DNA from: Prevotella sp.
Lineage (GTDB): Bacteria > Bacteroidota > Bacteroidia > Bacteroidales > Bacteroidaceae
DNA length: 64,000 bases
NCBI GenBank assembly: GCA_017548275.1
Contig: JAFZAH010000036.1
Span: 62,001-126,000 of the forward strand
Direction: 5' to 3'
The notes below the pieces were generated by a model. It saw only the letters and a list, made by a program, of their open reading frames with translations, had not been told where the DNA came from and did no database searches. Shown here piece by piece: positions 34,083 through 40,539 of this stretch. Every line of letters begins with the position of its first letter. Position 1 is the stretch's first letter. The position numbers and the translations under genes are program-made.

Positions 34083-34117
34083 AAATGTGCACAATCACCC
34101 TCCGATTGTGCACATTT
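34083..34117. promoter_or_regulatory. Perfect 14-bp inverted repeat upstream of etfB (putative operator)
   Basis: AAATGTGCACAATC, seven bases, then GATTGTGCACATTT: a perfect dyad with smaller palindromes (TGTGCACA) in each arm. It ends 12 bases before the TTTG -33 box. A further half-like TTGCACAAAT lies at 34067-34076. The position fits an operator for a regulator of the etfBA-acyl-CoA dehydrogenase genes. Confidence 0.75.
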
Positions 34118-34129
34118 TGCACGCTTTAT

Positions 34130-34160
34130 TTTGCCACACGATAAAAAATGTGTACTTTTG
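34130..34160 (+). promoter_or_regulatory. Promoter of the etfB operon
   Basis: TTTG at 34130-34133 and TACTTTTG at 34153-34160, separated by exactly 19 bases. The leader to the ATG at 34316 contains family A repeat material (34168-34290). Confidence 0.82.
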
Positions 34161-34167
34161 CAGCCGA

Positions 34168-34290
34168 AAAAGGCCTCACCCCCTCTCCAAAGGAAGAGTG
34201 TTGAAGTATTGTAACCACTCCCCCTCCCCCTTCGGGAAGGCTCAGGATGGTGAGCACCGCTCGGGAAGGACGGGGCGAGGGTGAGGCCCT
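34168..34290. repeat. Repeat mosaic in the etfB 5' leader
   Basis: GGCCTCACCCCCTCTCC start and GAGGGTGAGGCC end are inverted family A ends about 90 bases apart; between them is a family B-like CCCCCTCCCCCTTCGGG with GATGGTGAGCACCGCTCGGG, a string repeated inverted near 54350. The whole leader could fold as one long hairpin. Confidence 0.7.
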
Positions 34291-34315
34291 TATTTGTATT
34301 TTATATTTATATTTT

Positions 34316-35188
34316 ATGGCATTAAAGATTGTTGTGCTGGCCAAGCAAGTGCCAGACACCCGTAATGTGGGCAAGGACGCCATGACTGCCGAAGGCACCG
34401 TCAACCGCGCCGCTCTGCCCGCTATCTTCAATCCCGAAGATTTGAACGCCCTGGAACAGGCACTCCGTCTCAAGGAGCAGCACCCAGGCTCTACTGTAGG
34501 CATCCTCACGATGGGTCCTCCCCGTGCAGGTGAGATTATCCGTCAAGGACTCTATCGCGGCGCCGACACCGGATGGCTGCTCACCGACCGCCTCTTCGCA
34601 GGCGCTGACACTTTGGCCACCTCATACGCTCTGGCCACCGCAATCAAGAAAATCGGCGACGTGGACATCGTCATCGGCGGACGTCAGGCCATCGACGGCG
34701 ACACCGCACAGGTGGGTCCGCAGGTTGCCCAAAAACTGGGATTGAACCAAGTGACTTACGCTGAGGAGATTCTCAAGATAGAAGACGGCAAAGCAACTAT
34801 CCGCCGACACATCGACGGTGGCGTGGAGACCGTGGAGGCACCCCTGCCCGTGGTCATCACCGTCAACGGAAGCGCCGCTCCCTGCCGCCCCTGCAATGCC
34901 AAACTCGTGATGAAGTACAAACGTGCCACATGTCCCATGGAACGCCCCTCTGAAGGCACCGCATACGACTTCCTCTACGACGAGCGCCCCTACCTGACAC
35001 TGAACCAGTGGTCGGTGGCCGACGTGGATGGCGACGTGAACCAGTGCGGTCTGGCCGGCTCGCCCACTAAGGTGAAGGCCGTGAAGAACATCGTGTTCCA
35101 GGCGAAGGAGTCGAAAACTTTGACGGCTTCTGACGCAGACATCGAGGGAATGATCAAAGAATTGTTGGAAGAAAAGATAATAGGATAG
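34316..35188 (+). CDS. etfB: Electron transfer flavoprotein beta subunit
   Basis: EtfB with EtfA carries electrons from acyl-CoA dehydrogenases, here presumably the one at 37287-39017. The 290-residue protein starts MALKIVVLAKQVPDTRN, the standard beginning; an upstream in-frame extension to 34247 is repeat-derived and was dropped. Family motifs: VGILTMGPPRAGEIIRQGL near 60-80, the AMP-binding region (VDIVIGGRQAIDGDTAQVGP near 117-136) and AEEILKIEDGKATIRR near 150. Together with EtfA it would bind AMP and FAD in the cytoplasm. Downstream the operon is broken by a DUF559 gene before etfA. The perfect dyad and consensus promoter upstream point to regulated expression. Confidence 0.95.
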   Translation: MALKIVVLAKQVPDTRNVGKDAMTAEGTVNRAALPAIFNPEDLNALEQALRLKEQHPGSTVGILTMGPPRAGEIIRQGLYRGADTGWLLTDRLFAGADTLATSYALATAIKKIGDVDIVIGGRQAIDGDTAQVGPQVAQKLGLNQVTYAEEILKIEDGKATIRRHIDGGVETVEAPLPVVITVNGSAAPCRPCNAKLVMKYKRATCPMERPSEGTAYDFLYDERPYLTLNQWSVADVDGDVNQCGLAGSPTKVKAVKNIVFQAKESKTLTASDADIEGMIKELLEEKIIG

Positions 35189-35232
35189 GCCTCACCCCCA
35201 ACCCCTCTCCAAAGGGAGAGGGGAGTAGATAG
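35188..35232 (+). repeat. Family A repeat between etfB and the DUF559 gene
   Basis: GGCCTCACCCCCAACCCCTC, then a CTCTCCAAAGGGAGAG hairpin and GGGGAGTAGATAG, beginning at the etfB stop codon. Confidence 0.8.
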
Positions 35233-35255
35233 TCAAGAATTGAAGACCGACGATA

Positions 35256-35645
35256 ATGGACGATAAGCCAAAGCCTTACGGATATGAGACTGCAGCACCA
35301 GACAGATACGTCATTCTGAAAGATTTCGCCAAGAAAAACAGGCGAGAGATGACAGAAAGCGAGACAATACTTTGGAACGCCCTGCGTAACAGTATTCAAG
35401 GTTTCAAATTCAGAAGGCAACATCCTATAGGTGACTTTATCGCAGACTTCATTTGCTTATCACAAAAGACAGTAATCGAGGTTGACGGCGGCTATCATAA
35501 CGCTGACGAACAACAACGAGAAGACCAGTTTCGGACTGACTACCTACAGAAAATGGGATTTCGGATAATCCGTTTTACCAATGAAGAGGTCAACACGGAT
35601 TTGAAAAAGGTTATCCTAACAATTAAAGAAGAATTAAACAAATAA
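35256..35645 (+). CDS. DUF559 (Vsr-like endonuclease fold) protein
   Basis: A 129-residue protein of the DUF559 family, related in fold to the very-short-patch-repair endonuclease. Key motifs are present: MTESETILWNALRN near 35-48, FKFRRQHPIGDFIADFIC near 51-68 with the Asp expected for metal binding, KTVIEVDGGYHN near 72-83 (Glu-Val-Asp-Gly-x-x-His), and GFRIIRFTNEEV near 105. Catalytic Asp/Glu residues are intact, so the nuclease may be active. It sits between etfB and etfA, with a family A repeat on its left and another copy inside the etfA start. Such genes are often found as single insertions beside repeats; the biological role is unresolved. Confidence 0.9.
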   Translation: MDDKPKPYGYETAAPDRYVILKDFAKKNRREMTESETILWNALRNSIQGFKFRRQHPIGDFIADFICLSQKTVIEVDGGYHNADEQQREDQFRTDYLQKMGFRIIRFTNEEVNTDLKKVILTIKEELNK

Positions 35646-35651
35646 ACCAAT

Positions 35652-36743
35652 ATGAATACACAAGACAACAAGCAAAACACGGGAGTATCCACTCCCCTCT
35701 CCCCTCGGAGAGGGGCCGGGGGTGAGGCCGTTTTTGTATATTGTGAAATCGAAGGCACTCTGGTACAGGAAGTATCTCAAGAGTTGCTGACCAAAGGCCG
35801 CAAATTGGCCAACGAACTGGGCGTTGAACTGCATGCCGTGGTTATCGGAACAGACATCAAAGACAAGGTGGAAGAGCAGATTCTTCCCTACGGCGTGGAT
35901 AAACTGTTCGTGTTCGACGCACCCGAACTGTTCCCCTACACCTCCGCACCCCACACCGACATCATGGTGAACCTCTTCAAGGAGGAGAAACCGCAAATCT
36001 GCCTTATGGGCGCAACCGTCATCGGACGCGACCTCGGACCCCGCGTGTCATCGTCGCTCACCAGCGGACTGACCGCCGACTGCACCCAACTGGAAATCGG
36101 CTCCTACGAGGACAAGAAAAACAACAAGGTGTATAACAACCTGCTCTACCAGATACGTCCCGCTTTCGGCGGTAACATCGTGGCGACCATCGTCAACCCC
36201 GACCACCGTCCGCAGATGGCTACCGTGCGCTCAGGCGTCATGCAGAAAGCCGTTTACGAGGGCGACTGCCGCAAAGAGGTGGTTTATCCCGAGGTGGGTA
36301 AATACGTCGGTCCCGAGGCTTTCGTGGTAAAGGTGCTCGACCACCATGTCGAGGCAGCCAAGCACAATCTGAAGGGTGCTCCCATCGTGGTGGCCGGCGG
36401 CTACGGCATGGGCTCGAAAGAGGGTTTCGACATGCTATTCGACCTGGCGAAGGTGCTCCACGGCGAGGTGGGCGGCTCACGCGCAGCCGTCGATGCAGGT
36501 TTCTGCGACCATGACCGTCAGATAGGTCAGACAGGTGTGACCGTGCACCCGAAGGTGTACATCGCCTGCGGCATCAGCGGCCAGATTCAGCACATCGCCG
36601 GCATGCAAGACTCCGGCATCATCATCAGCATCAACTCCGACCCCGACGCTCCCATCAACCGCATCGCCGACTACGTCATCGTCGGCACCGTGGAAGAGGT
36701 CGTCCCGAAATTGATTAAGTATTATAAGCAGAATTCGAAGTAA
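35652..36743 (+). CDS. etfA: Electron transfer flavoprotein alpha subunit
   Basis: EtfA binds the FAD through which electrons leave the flavoprotein. The 363-residue protein begins seven bases after the DUF559 stop. The usual family start VFVYCEIEGTLVQEVSQELL appears only from residue 27; before it, residues 13-26 (STPLSPRRGAGGEA) are a translated family A repeat. The FAD domain is intact: ADYVIVG near the end, GQTGVTVHPKVYIACGISG near 295-313 and QHIAGMQDSGIIISINSD near 317-334, with VVAGGYGMGSKEGF near 245. The reading frame stays open through the insertion, so the protein is probably made with an extra N-terminal segment, or starts at a non-ATG codon beyond it. Confidence 0.94.
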   Translation: MNTQDNKQNTGVSTPLSPRRGAGGEAVFVYCEIEGTLVQEVSQELLTKGRKLANELGVELHAVVIGTDIKDKVEEQILPYGVDKLFVFDAPELFPYTSAPHTDIMVNLFKEEKPQICLMGATVIGRDLGPRVSSSLTSGLTADCTQLEIGSYEDKKNNKVYNNLLYQIRPAFGGNIVATIVNPDHRPQMATVRSGVMQKAVYEGDCRKEVVYPEVGKYVGPEAFVVKVLDHHVEAAKHNLKGAPIVVAGGYGMGSKEGFDMLFDLAKVLHGEVGGSRAAVDAGFCDHDRQIGQTGVTVHPKVYIACGISGQIQHIAGMQDSGIIISINSDPDAPINRIADYVIVGTVEEVVPKLIKYYKQNSK

Positions 36744-36744
36744 T

Positions 36745-36800
36745 ATATTAAAGGGAGACAGAAGGAGATAGTTGAAGATAAAAGAAGATAAAAGACAATA
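36745..36800. repeat. GGAGATA / GAAGATAAAAG phrase repeat after etfA
   Basis: Units such as AGAAGGAGATAGTTGAAG and ATAAAAGAAGATAAAAG. They are the complement-sense partners of the ATCTCCTTCTATCTTC phrases at 37230-37275, so the four-helix-bundle gene is flanked by inverted copies. Confidence 0.75.
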
Positions 36801-36853
36801 GTAAACAGGTTATATAATTTTGTAATCAGAATATTGAAGGTTCCAATTAGACA

Positions 36854-37228
36854 ATGACGCGGAATTTTGATGATATTGTTGCATGGCAGAAAGCACATCA
36901 GTTTGTAATGATGGTATATCAAGCAACGAAGTGCTATCCTGAAGATGAAAAATACGGACTGTGTTCGCAGTTTCGTCGTGCGGCAGTATCTATCGCGGCA
37001 AATATCGCAGAAGGGTATAAAAAATTGAGCAAACAAGATAAACTCCGTTTTTTCAATATCTCACAAGGTAGTTTGGAAGAATGCAGGTATTACTGCATCT
37101 TGTCACGTGATCTTCATTATATAGACGACGATATATATCAGCAACTGAATCAAGCCATACTTAACACCAGTCTTTTGCTTAACGCTTACATCAAAGGAGT
37201 GGTGAACAATAATGGCATCCAAGACTAA
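36854..37228 (+). CDS. Four-helix-bundle protein (23S rRNA intervening-sequence protein family)
   Basis: A 124-residue protein of the TIGR02436/S23 family, four antiparallel helices with a basic face. Recognisable motifs: FDDIVAWQKAHQFVMMVYQA near 5-24, YGLCSQFRRAAVSIAANIAE near 40-59 followed by GYKK, and SLEECRYYCILSRDL near 77-91. In other bacteria members are encoded inside rRNA intervening sequences or next to small mobile elements (the related Avd protein serves retroelements). Here it separates etfA from the acyl-CoA dehydrogenase gene and is flanked by inverted phrase repeats, which suggests an inserted unit. AT-richer than its neighbours. Function unknown. Confidence 0.88.
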   Translation: MTRNFDDIVAWQKAHQFVMMVYQATKCYPEDEKYGLCSQFRRAAVSIAANIAEGYKKLSKQDKLRFFNISQGSLEECRYYCILSRDLHYIDDDIYQQLNQAILNTSLLLNAYIKGVVNNNGIQD

Positions 37229-37229
37229 T

Positions 37230-37275
37230 GTCTTTTATCTCCTTCTATCTTCTTTTATCTTCCTTTATCTCCTAA
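37230..37275. repeat. ATCTCCTTCTATCTTC phrase repeat before the acyl-CoA dehydrogenase gene
   Basis: Four to five TTTTATCTTCC/TTTTATCTCCT units. Translated in frame they give a false signal-peptide-like string (VFYLLLSSFIFLYLL), which should not be taken as part of the enzyme. Related units lie at 15612-15660. Confidence 0.75.
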
Positions 37276-37286
37276 TAAATTTAACC

Positions 37287-39017
37287 ATGGCAAATTATTA
37301 TTCTGACCATCCCGAAATCGCGTTCTATCTGAATCATCCGTTGATGGAGCGCATCGTAGAACTCAAAGAGAAGGGCTACGAAGACAAAGACAAGTACGCC
37401 GACGCCCCCGTCGATTTGGGCGACGCCATCGAAAACTATAAGCAGATTCTCGACATCACGGGCGACGTGGCTGCCAACATCATCGCACCCAACTCGGAGA
37501 GCGTGGACCTCGAAGGACCGCACCTCGAGAACGGACGCATGATTTACGCCTCGAAAACCTTCGAGAACCTTGACAACACCCGCAAGGCAGGACTCCACGG
37601 CGTTTCTATGCCCCGCCGCTACGGTGGTCTGAACCTGCCCAACGTAGTCTTCTCCATGCTCTCAGAGGTCATCTCCGCCGCTGACGCCGGTTTCCAGAAT
37701 ATCTGGTCGCTCCAGTCGTGTATCGACACTCTGTATGAGTTCGGTTCCGAGGAGCAGCGCCAGAAGTACATCCCCCGCGTTTGTGCAGGCGAGACCATGT
37801 CGATGGACCTGACCGAGCCCGACGCAGGCTCTGACCTGCAGCGCGTGATGCTCAAAGCCACCTACGACGAGAAAGAGGACTGCTGGCGCCTGAACGGCGT
37901 GAAGCGCTTCATTACCAACGGCGACTCCGACATCCACCTGGTGCTGGCCCGCTCTGAGGAAGGCACAAAAGACGGCCGCGGACTGTCGATGTTTATCTAC
38001 GACAAACGTCAGGGCGGTGTCAACGTGCGCCACATCGAGCACAAACTCGGTATCCACGGCTCACCCACCTGCGAACTGACCTATAAGAACGCTAAGGCCG
38101 AACTCTGCGGTTCGACACGTTTGGGCCTCATCAAGTATGTGATGTCGCTGATGAACGGCGCCCGTCTGGGCATCGCCGCACAAAGTGTGGGTCTGTCGCA
38201 GGAGGCCTACAACGAAGGTCTGGCCTATGCAAAGGAGCGCGCACAGTTTGGCGAGAAAATCATCAACTTCCCCGCAGTCTATGACATGCTCGCTCGCATG
38301 AAGGCGAAACTCGACGCCGGCCGCTCACTGCTTTACACCACAGCCAGTTACGTGGATATATACAAAGCACTGGAGGACATCGCACGCGACCGTGCCCTTA
38401 CTCCCGAGGAGCGTCAGGAACTGAAGAAATATCAGCGGCTGGCCGATGCCTTCACCCCGCTGGCTAAAGGTATGAACTCGGAGTATGCCAACCAGAACGC
38501 TTACGATGCCATCAGCATCCACGGCGGTTCGGGCTTCATCATGGAGTACAAATGCCAGCGCCTCTACCGCGACGCACGTATCTTCTCCATCTACGAGGGT
38601 ACGACACAGTTGCAGGTGGTGGCAGCCATCCGCTACATCACCAACGGCACCATGCTGGCCAACATCAAGGAAATGGCCGAGACACTGAACGCCGCTGCCG
38701 ACCTGCAGCCGCTGGCCGACCGTGTGAACGCGCTCATCCCCGTGTATGAGGACGCTCTCGCCTACGTGAAGGGACTCGGCAACCAGGCCGCTCAGGACTT
38801 CCTGGCACGCCGCCTCTACGACATGACTTGCGAACTGGTGATGTCGCTGCTTATCCTCGCCGACGCGACGAAAGCACCCGAGTTGTTCACCAAGTCTGCC
38901 AATGTGTACGTGCGCATGGCTGAGGAGAACGTTCTCGGCAAGGCCGCCTACATCAAGGCCTTCCACGCAGAAGACCTGGAGAGTTTCAAGGCCGCAGAGC
39001 CCGAGACTGAGGAATAA
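37287..39017 (+). CDS. Acyl-CoA dehydrogenase
   Basis: FAD enzyme that introduces a trans-2,3 double bond into acyl-CoA, passing electrons to EtfAB encoded just upstream. The start MANYYSDHPEIAFYL gives 576 residues, longer than classical ACADs (about 380) because of N- and C-terminal extensions, as in AcdA/FadE-like long forms. FAD/substrate motifs: MDLTEPDAGSDLQRV near 198-212, KRFITNGDSDIHLVLARSE near 227-245, and the C-terminal catalytic Glu in RIFSIYEGTTQLQ near 440. A final helical part (AYVKGLGNQAAQDFLARRLY onward) matches the ACAD C-terminal domain. The gene completes the etf cluster. Substrate chain length cannot be inferred. Confidence 0.93.
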   Translation: MANYYSDHPEIAFYLNHPLMERIVELKEKGYEDKDKYADAPVDLGDAIENYKQILDITGDVAANIIAPNSESVDLEGPHLENGRMIYASKTFENLDNTRKAGLHGVSMPRRYGGLNLPNVVFSMLSEVISAADAGFQNIWSLQSCIDTLYEFGSEEQRQKYIPRVCAGETMSMDLTEPDAGSDLQRVMLKATYDEKEDCWRLNGVKRFITNGDSDIHLVLARSEEGTKDGRGLSMFIYDKRQGGVNVRHIEHKLGIHGSPTCELTYKNAKAELCGSTRLGLIKYVMSLMNGARLGIAAQSVGLSQEAYNEGLAYAKERAQFGEKIINFPAVYDMLARMKAKLDAGRSLLYTTASYVDIYKALEDIARDRALTPEERQELKKYQRLADAFTPLAKGMNSEYANQNAYDAISIHGGSGFIMEYKCQRLYRDARIFSIYEGTTQLQVVAAIRYITNGTMLANIKEMAETLNAAADLQPLADRVNALIPVYEDALAYVKGLGNQAAQDFLARRLYDMTCELVMSLLILADATKAPELFTKSANVYVRMAEENVLGKAAYIKAFHAEDLESFKAAEPETEE

Positions 39018-39036
39018 ACAGGCTATCCCCTAATAT

Positions 39037-39077
39037 AATAGCCACGGATGCGCAAATGCACATCCGTGGCTATTTTT
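39037..39077 (+). terminator. Rho-independent terminator after the acyl-CoA dehydrogenase gene
   Basis: AATAGCCACGGATG and CATCCGTGGCTATT pair perfectly (14 bp) over a ten-base loop, and T residues follow. The A-rich left side could also serve the convergent queE transcript. Confidence 0.92.
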
Positions 39078-39088
39078 GATTATTGATA

Positions 39089-39150
39089 AGATCTAGAGTA
39101 TCTAGAGTTTCTAGATTTTCTAGAGATTCTAGAAATTCTAGAAATTCTAG
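39089..39150. repeat. TCTAGAAAT tandem phrase repeat
   Basis: Seven to eight near-copies of a 9-10 base unit centred on CTAG (TCTAGAGTA, TCTAGATTT, TCTAGAAAT). It starts 12 bases after the terminator and ends just before the queE stop codon. CTAG is usually rare in bacterial DNA, which makes the array stand out. Confidence 0.8.
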
Positions 39151-39152
39151 GA

Positions 39153-39737
39153 TTACCTGATTCCCGTCATTTTGTGGGTCTGAAGTGACAGGCGCCAACG
39201 GGGATGGTTGAGGATATAGTCTATGCAGCGGGCGGTGATGGCGCGGTTGCGCTCATTGTCGCCCGTATCGCATGGTTGTAGAAAATAATGACCGGCCTCG
39301 ATGCCATAGGCAGGGTCATCGGGTAAAGGTTCTTCTCCGAACACCGCCTTCACCTCATCGGCTTTTTTCAAAACCGGAAGACCCGCCTTGCCCACAAAGG
39401 CAGCCTTCGGACTGACCGTCACCCAATCGACATTTTCCGGCAAGGGACGTGTGCCGTTGGTTTCCACAGCCACCTCCTTTCCGGCGGCATGCAGTTTCTC
39501 TACCAGCGACGCGGTAAGTTGCAGGGCAGGTTCGCCGCCCGTCACCACCACCCATGAGGTGGGGTATTTTGCGGTCTCTATGACGATTTCCTCCTCACTC
39601 ATCTCGGTAAACGACGCATGGTCGGTGTCGCAAAAGTCACACACCAGATTGCACCCGGACAGCCGGACGAACACCGCAGCCCTACCCGTGTGGAATCCCT
39701 CACCCTGCAAGGAGTAAAATATCTCGTTGACCCTCAT
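39153..39737 (-). CDS. queE: 7-carboxy-7-deazaguanine synthase
   Basis: QueE is a radical-SAM enzyme that contracts the pterin ring of 6-carboxytetrahydropterin to 7-carboxy-7-deazaguanine on the way to queuosine. The 194-residue protein has the start MRVNEIFYSLQGEGFHTGRA typical of the family and the 4Fe-4S motif CNLVCDFC (Cys29, Cys33, Cys36; CX3CX2C), then VVVTGGEPALQ near 63-73 and VETNGTRPLP near 90-99. The C-terminus with HPRWRLSLQTHKMTGIR is also diagnostic. It is downstream of queD in the same direction, so the two probably form an operon. Confidence 0.95.
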   Translation of the reverse strand: MRVNEIFYSLQGEGFHTGRAAVFVRLSGCNLVCDFCDTDHASFTEMSEEEIVIETAKYPTSWVVVTGGEPALQLTASLVEKLHAAGKEVAVETNGTRPLPENVDWVTVSPKAAFVGKAGLPVLKKADEVKAVFGEEPLPDDPAYGIEAGHYFLQPCDTGDNERNRAITARCIDYILNHPRWRLSLQTHKMTGIR

Positions 39738-39766
39738 CGTTTTCTTTCTTTACAATAGTTTTTCCA

Positions 39767-39843
39767 GAAAGAAATTGGAAAAATGAAGTCAGAAATTACA
39801 ATTCATTGATTGGATAATTATTTAAATTATTCCAATTTCTTTC
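39767..39843. repeat. 14-bp perfect inverted repeat between queD and queE
   Basis: GAAAGAAATTGGAA at 39767-39780 and TTCCAATTTCTTTC at 39830-39843, 49 bases apart in AT-rich DNA. Could be a hairpin in the queD-queE transcript or a tiny inserted element. No preQ1 riboswitch signature is recognised. Confidence 0.7.
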
Positions 39844-39858
39844 CGAAACATCCTTTTA

Positions 39859-40194
39859 CTAATCGTCTTCCTCGTAAATCGCGATATTGCCGGCGCTCTC
39901 CTCCACAACGACTTTCCAACAAGTGTCTATCTGGTCGCAAATCCATTTAGCCAAGTTTTCCGCCGTGGGATTGAAGGGCAACAGTTCATTGAGGTTGCCG
40001 TGGTCGAGATAGCCGTGGATGCGCCGTTTTATCTCCGAGAAATCCACCACCATGCCGTTGCTGTCGAGTTCGCGCGAACGGCAATAGACCGTCACCGTCC
40101 AGTTGTGGCCGTGCAGTCCCGTGCATTTGCTCTCGTAGGGCAGGTCGAGGCGGTGACAACCCGCTATCTCCATCTTTTTAATGACGTGATACAT
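39859..40194 (-). CDS. queD: 6-carboxytetrahydropterin synthase
   Basis: QueD converts dihydroneopterin triphosphate to 6-carboxy-5,6,7,8-tetrahydropterin, the substrate of QueE. The 111-residue protein starts at ATG 40194 (MYHVIKKMEIAGCHRL); a longer frame to 40272 overlaps the promoter. Zinc ligands His14, His28 and His30 and the catalytic Cys24 are present (CHRLDLPYESKCTGLHGHNW), as are VVDFSEIKRRIHGYLDHGNLN near 52-72 and the Glu at the end of the active site (VVVEESAGNIAIYEE). The acidic tail EEDD ends the protein. The minus-strand promoter lies at 40240-40273. Confidence 0.95.
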   Translation of the reverse strand: MYHVIKKMEIAGCHRLDLPYESKCTGLHGHNWTVTVYCRSRELDSNGMVVDFSEIKRRIHGYLDHGNLNELLPFNPTAENLAKWICDQIDTCWKVVVEESAGNIAIYEEDD

Positions 40195-40239
40195 ATCAAA
40201 TAACATTAGTAGATACAAGAGACGTACTTGTTTCCGCTG

Positions 40240-40273
40240 CAAAATTAGGGAAAAAAGCACAATTATCGGCAAA
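40240..40273 (-). promoter_or_regulatory. Promoter of queD-queE
   Basis: On the minus strand TTTG (40270-40273) precedes TAATTTTG (40240-40247) by 22 bases, slightly long for the consensus. The start codon is 46 bases downstream. Confidence 0.6.
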
Positions 40274-40339
40274 AAACAAGACCGTGATCACTTTTTTTCT
40301 ATGGTTTGCGAGAAAAATGAGCGATTTTCAACGAAAAAG

Positions 40340-40370
40340 TTTGGCAATAACAGAAAAAGACGTACCTTTG
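40340..40370 (+). promoter_or_regulatory. Consensus promoter with no protein gene downstream
   Basis: TTTG at 40340-40343 and TACCTTTG at 40363-40370, 19 bases apart, a perfect consensus. The only downstream signal in this direction is a terminator at 40444-40477; the next gene (40540-41499) is on the other strand. Confidence 0.8.
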
Positions 40371-40376
40371 CAATGG

Positions 40377-40477
40377 AATACAATTCCAACATTAACATTT
40401 GAACCCTCCAGGGGAGGTTCCCCCCTCCCCAACCTCAATCCCCAGGGGCGCACTTATGTGCGCCCCTCCTTTTTTTT
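40377..40477 (+). ncRNA. Putative small RNA of about 100 nucleotides
   Basis: Predicted from a consensus promoter and an intrinsic terminator only 100 bases apart with no ORF of note between them. The RNA would contain a first hairpin (GAACCCTCC with GGAGGTTC, one bulged C), a pyrimidine-rich single-stranded stretch (CCCCCTCCCC) and the terminator stem. Part of the middle resembles family B repeat text, so it may be repeat-derived. It converges on the hipT-like gene. No known RNA family is recognised. Transcription start assumed about 7 bases after the -7 box. Confidence 0.6.
40444..40477 (+). terminator. Rho-independent terminator of the putative sRNA
   Basis: AGGGGCGCAC and GTGCGCCCCT form a perfect 10-bp stem with a TTAT loop, followed by CC and eight T residues. 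Confidence 0.92.
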
Positions 40478-40539
40478 ACTATCCTACCCTACCAAAGAGA
40501 GGGCAGAGGGCATATCATCCAATCCTTGATTGATGCAGG

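Noticed and set aside
37212-37286. N-terminal membrane-like extension of the acyl-CoA dehydrogenase
   Set aside because: The string VFYLLLSSFIFLYLL is the ATCTCCTT phrase repeat read in frame; the enzyme family starts at MANYYSDHPE, and a cytoplasmic ACAD needs no signal peptide.
40284-40529. 81-codon ORF covering the putative sRNA
   Set aside because: It runs through a consensus promoter and across an intrinsic terminator, and has no protein-like character.
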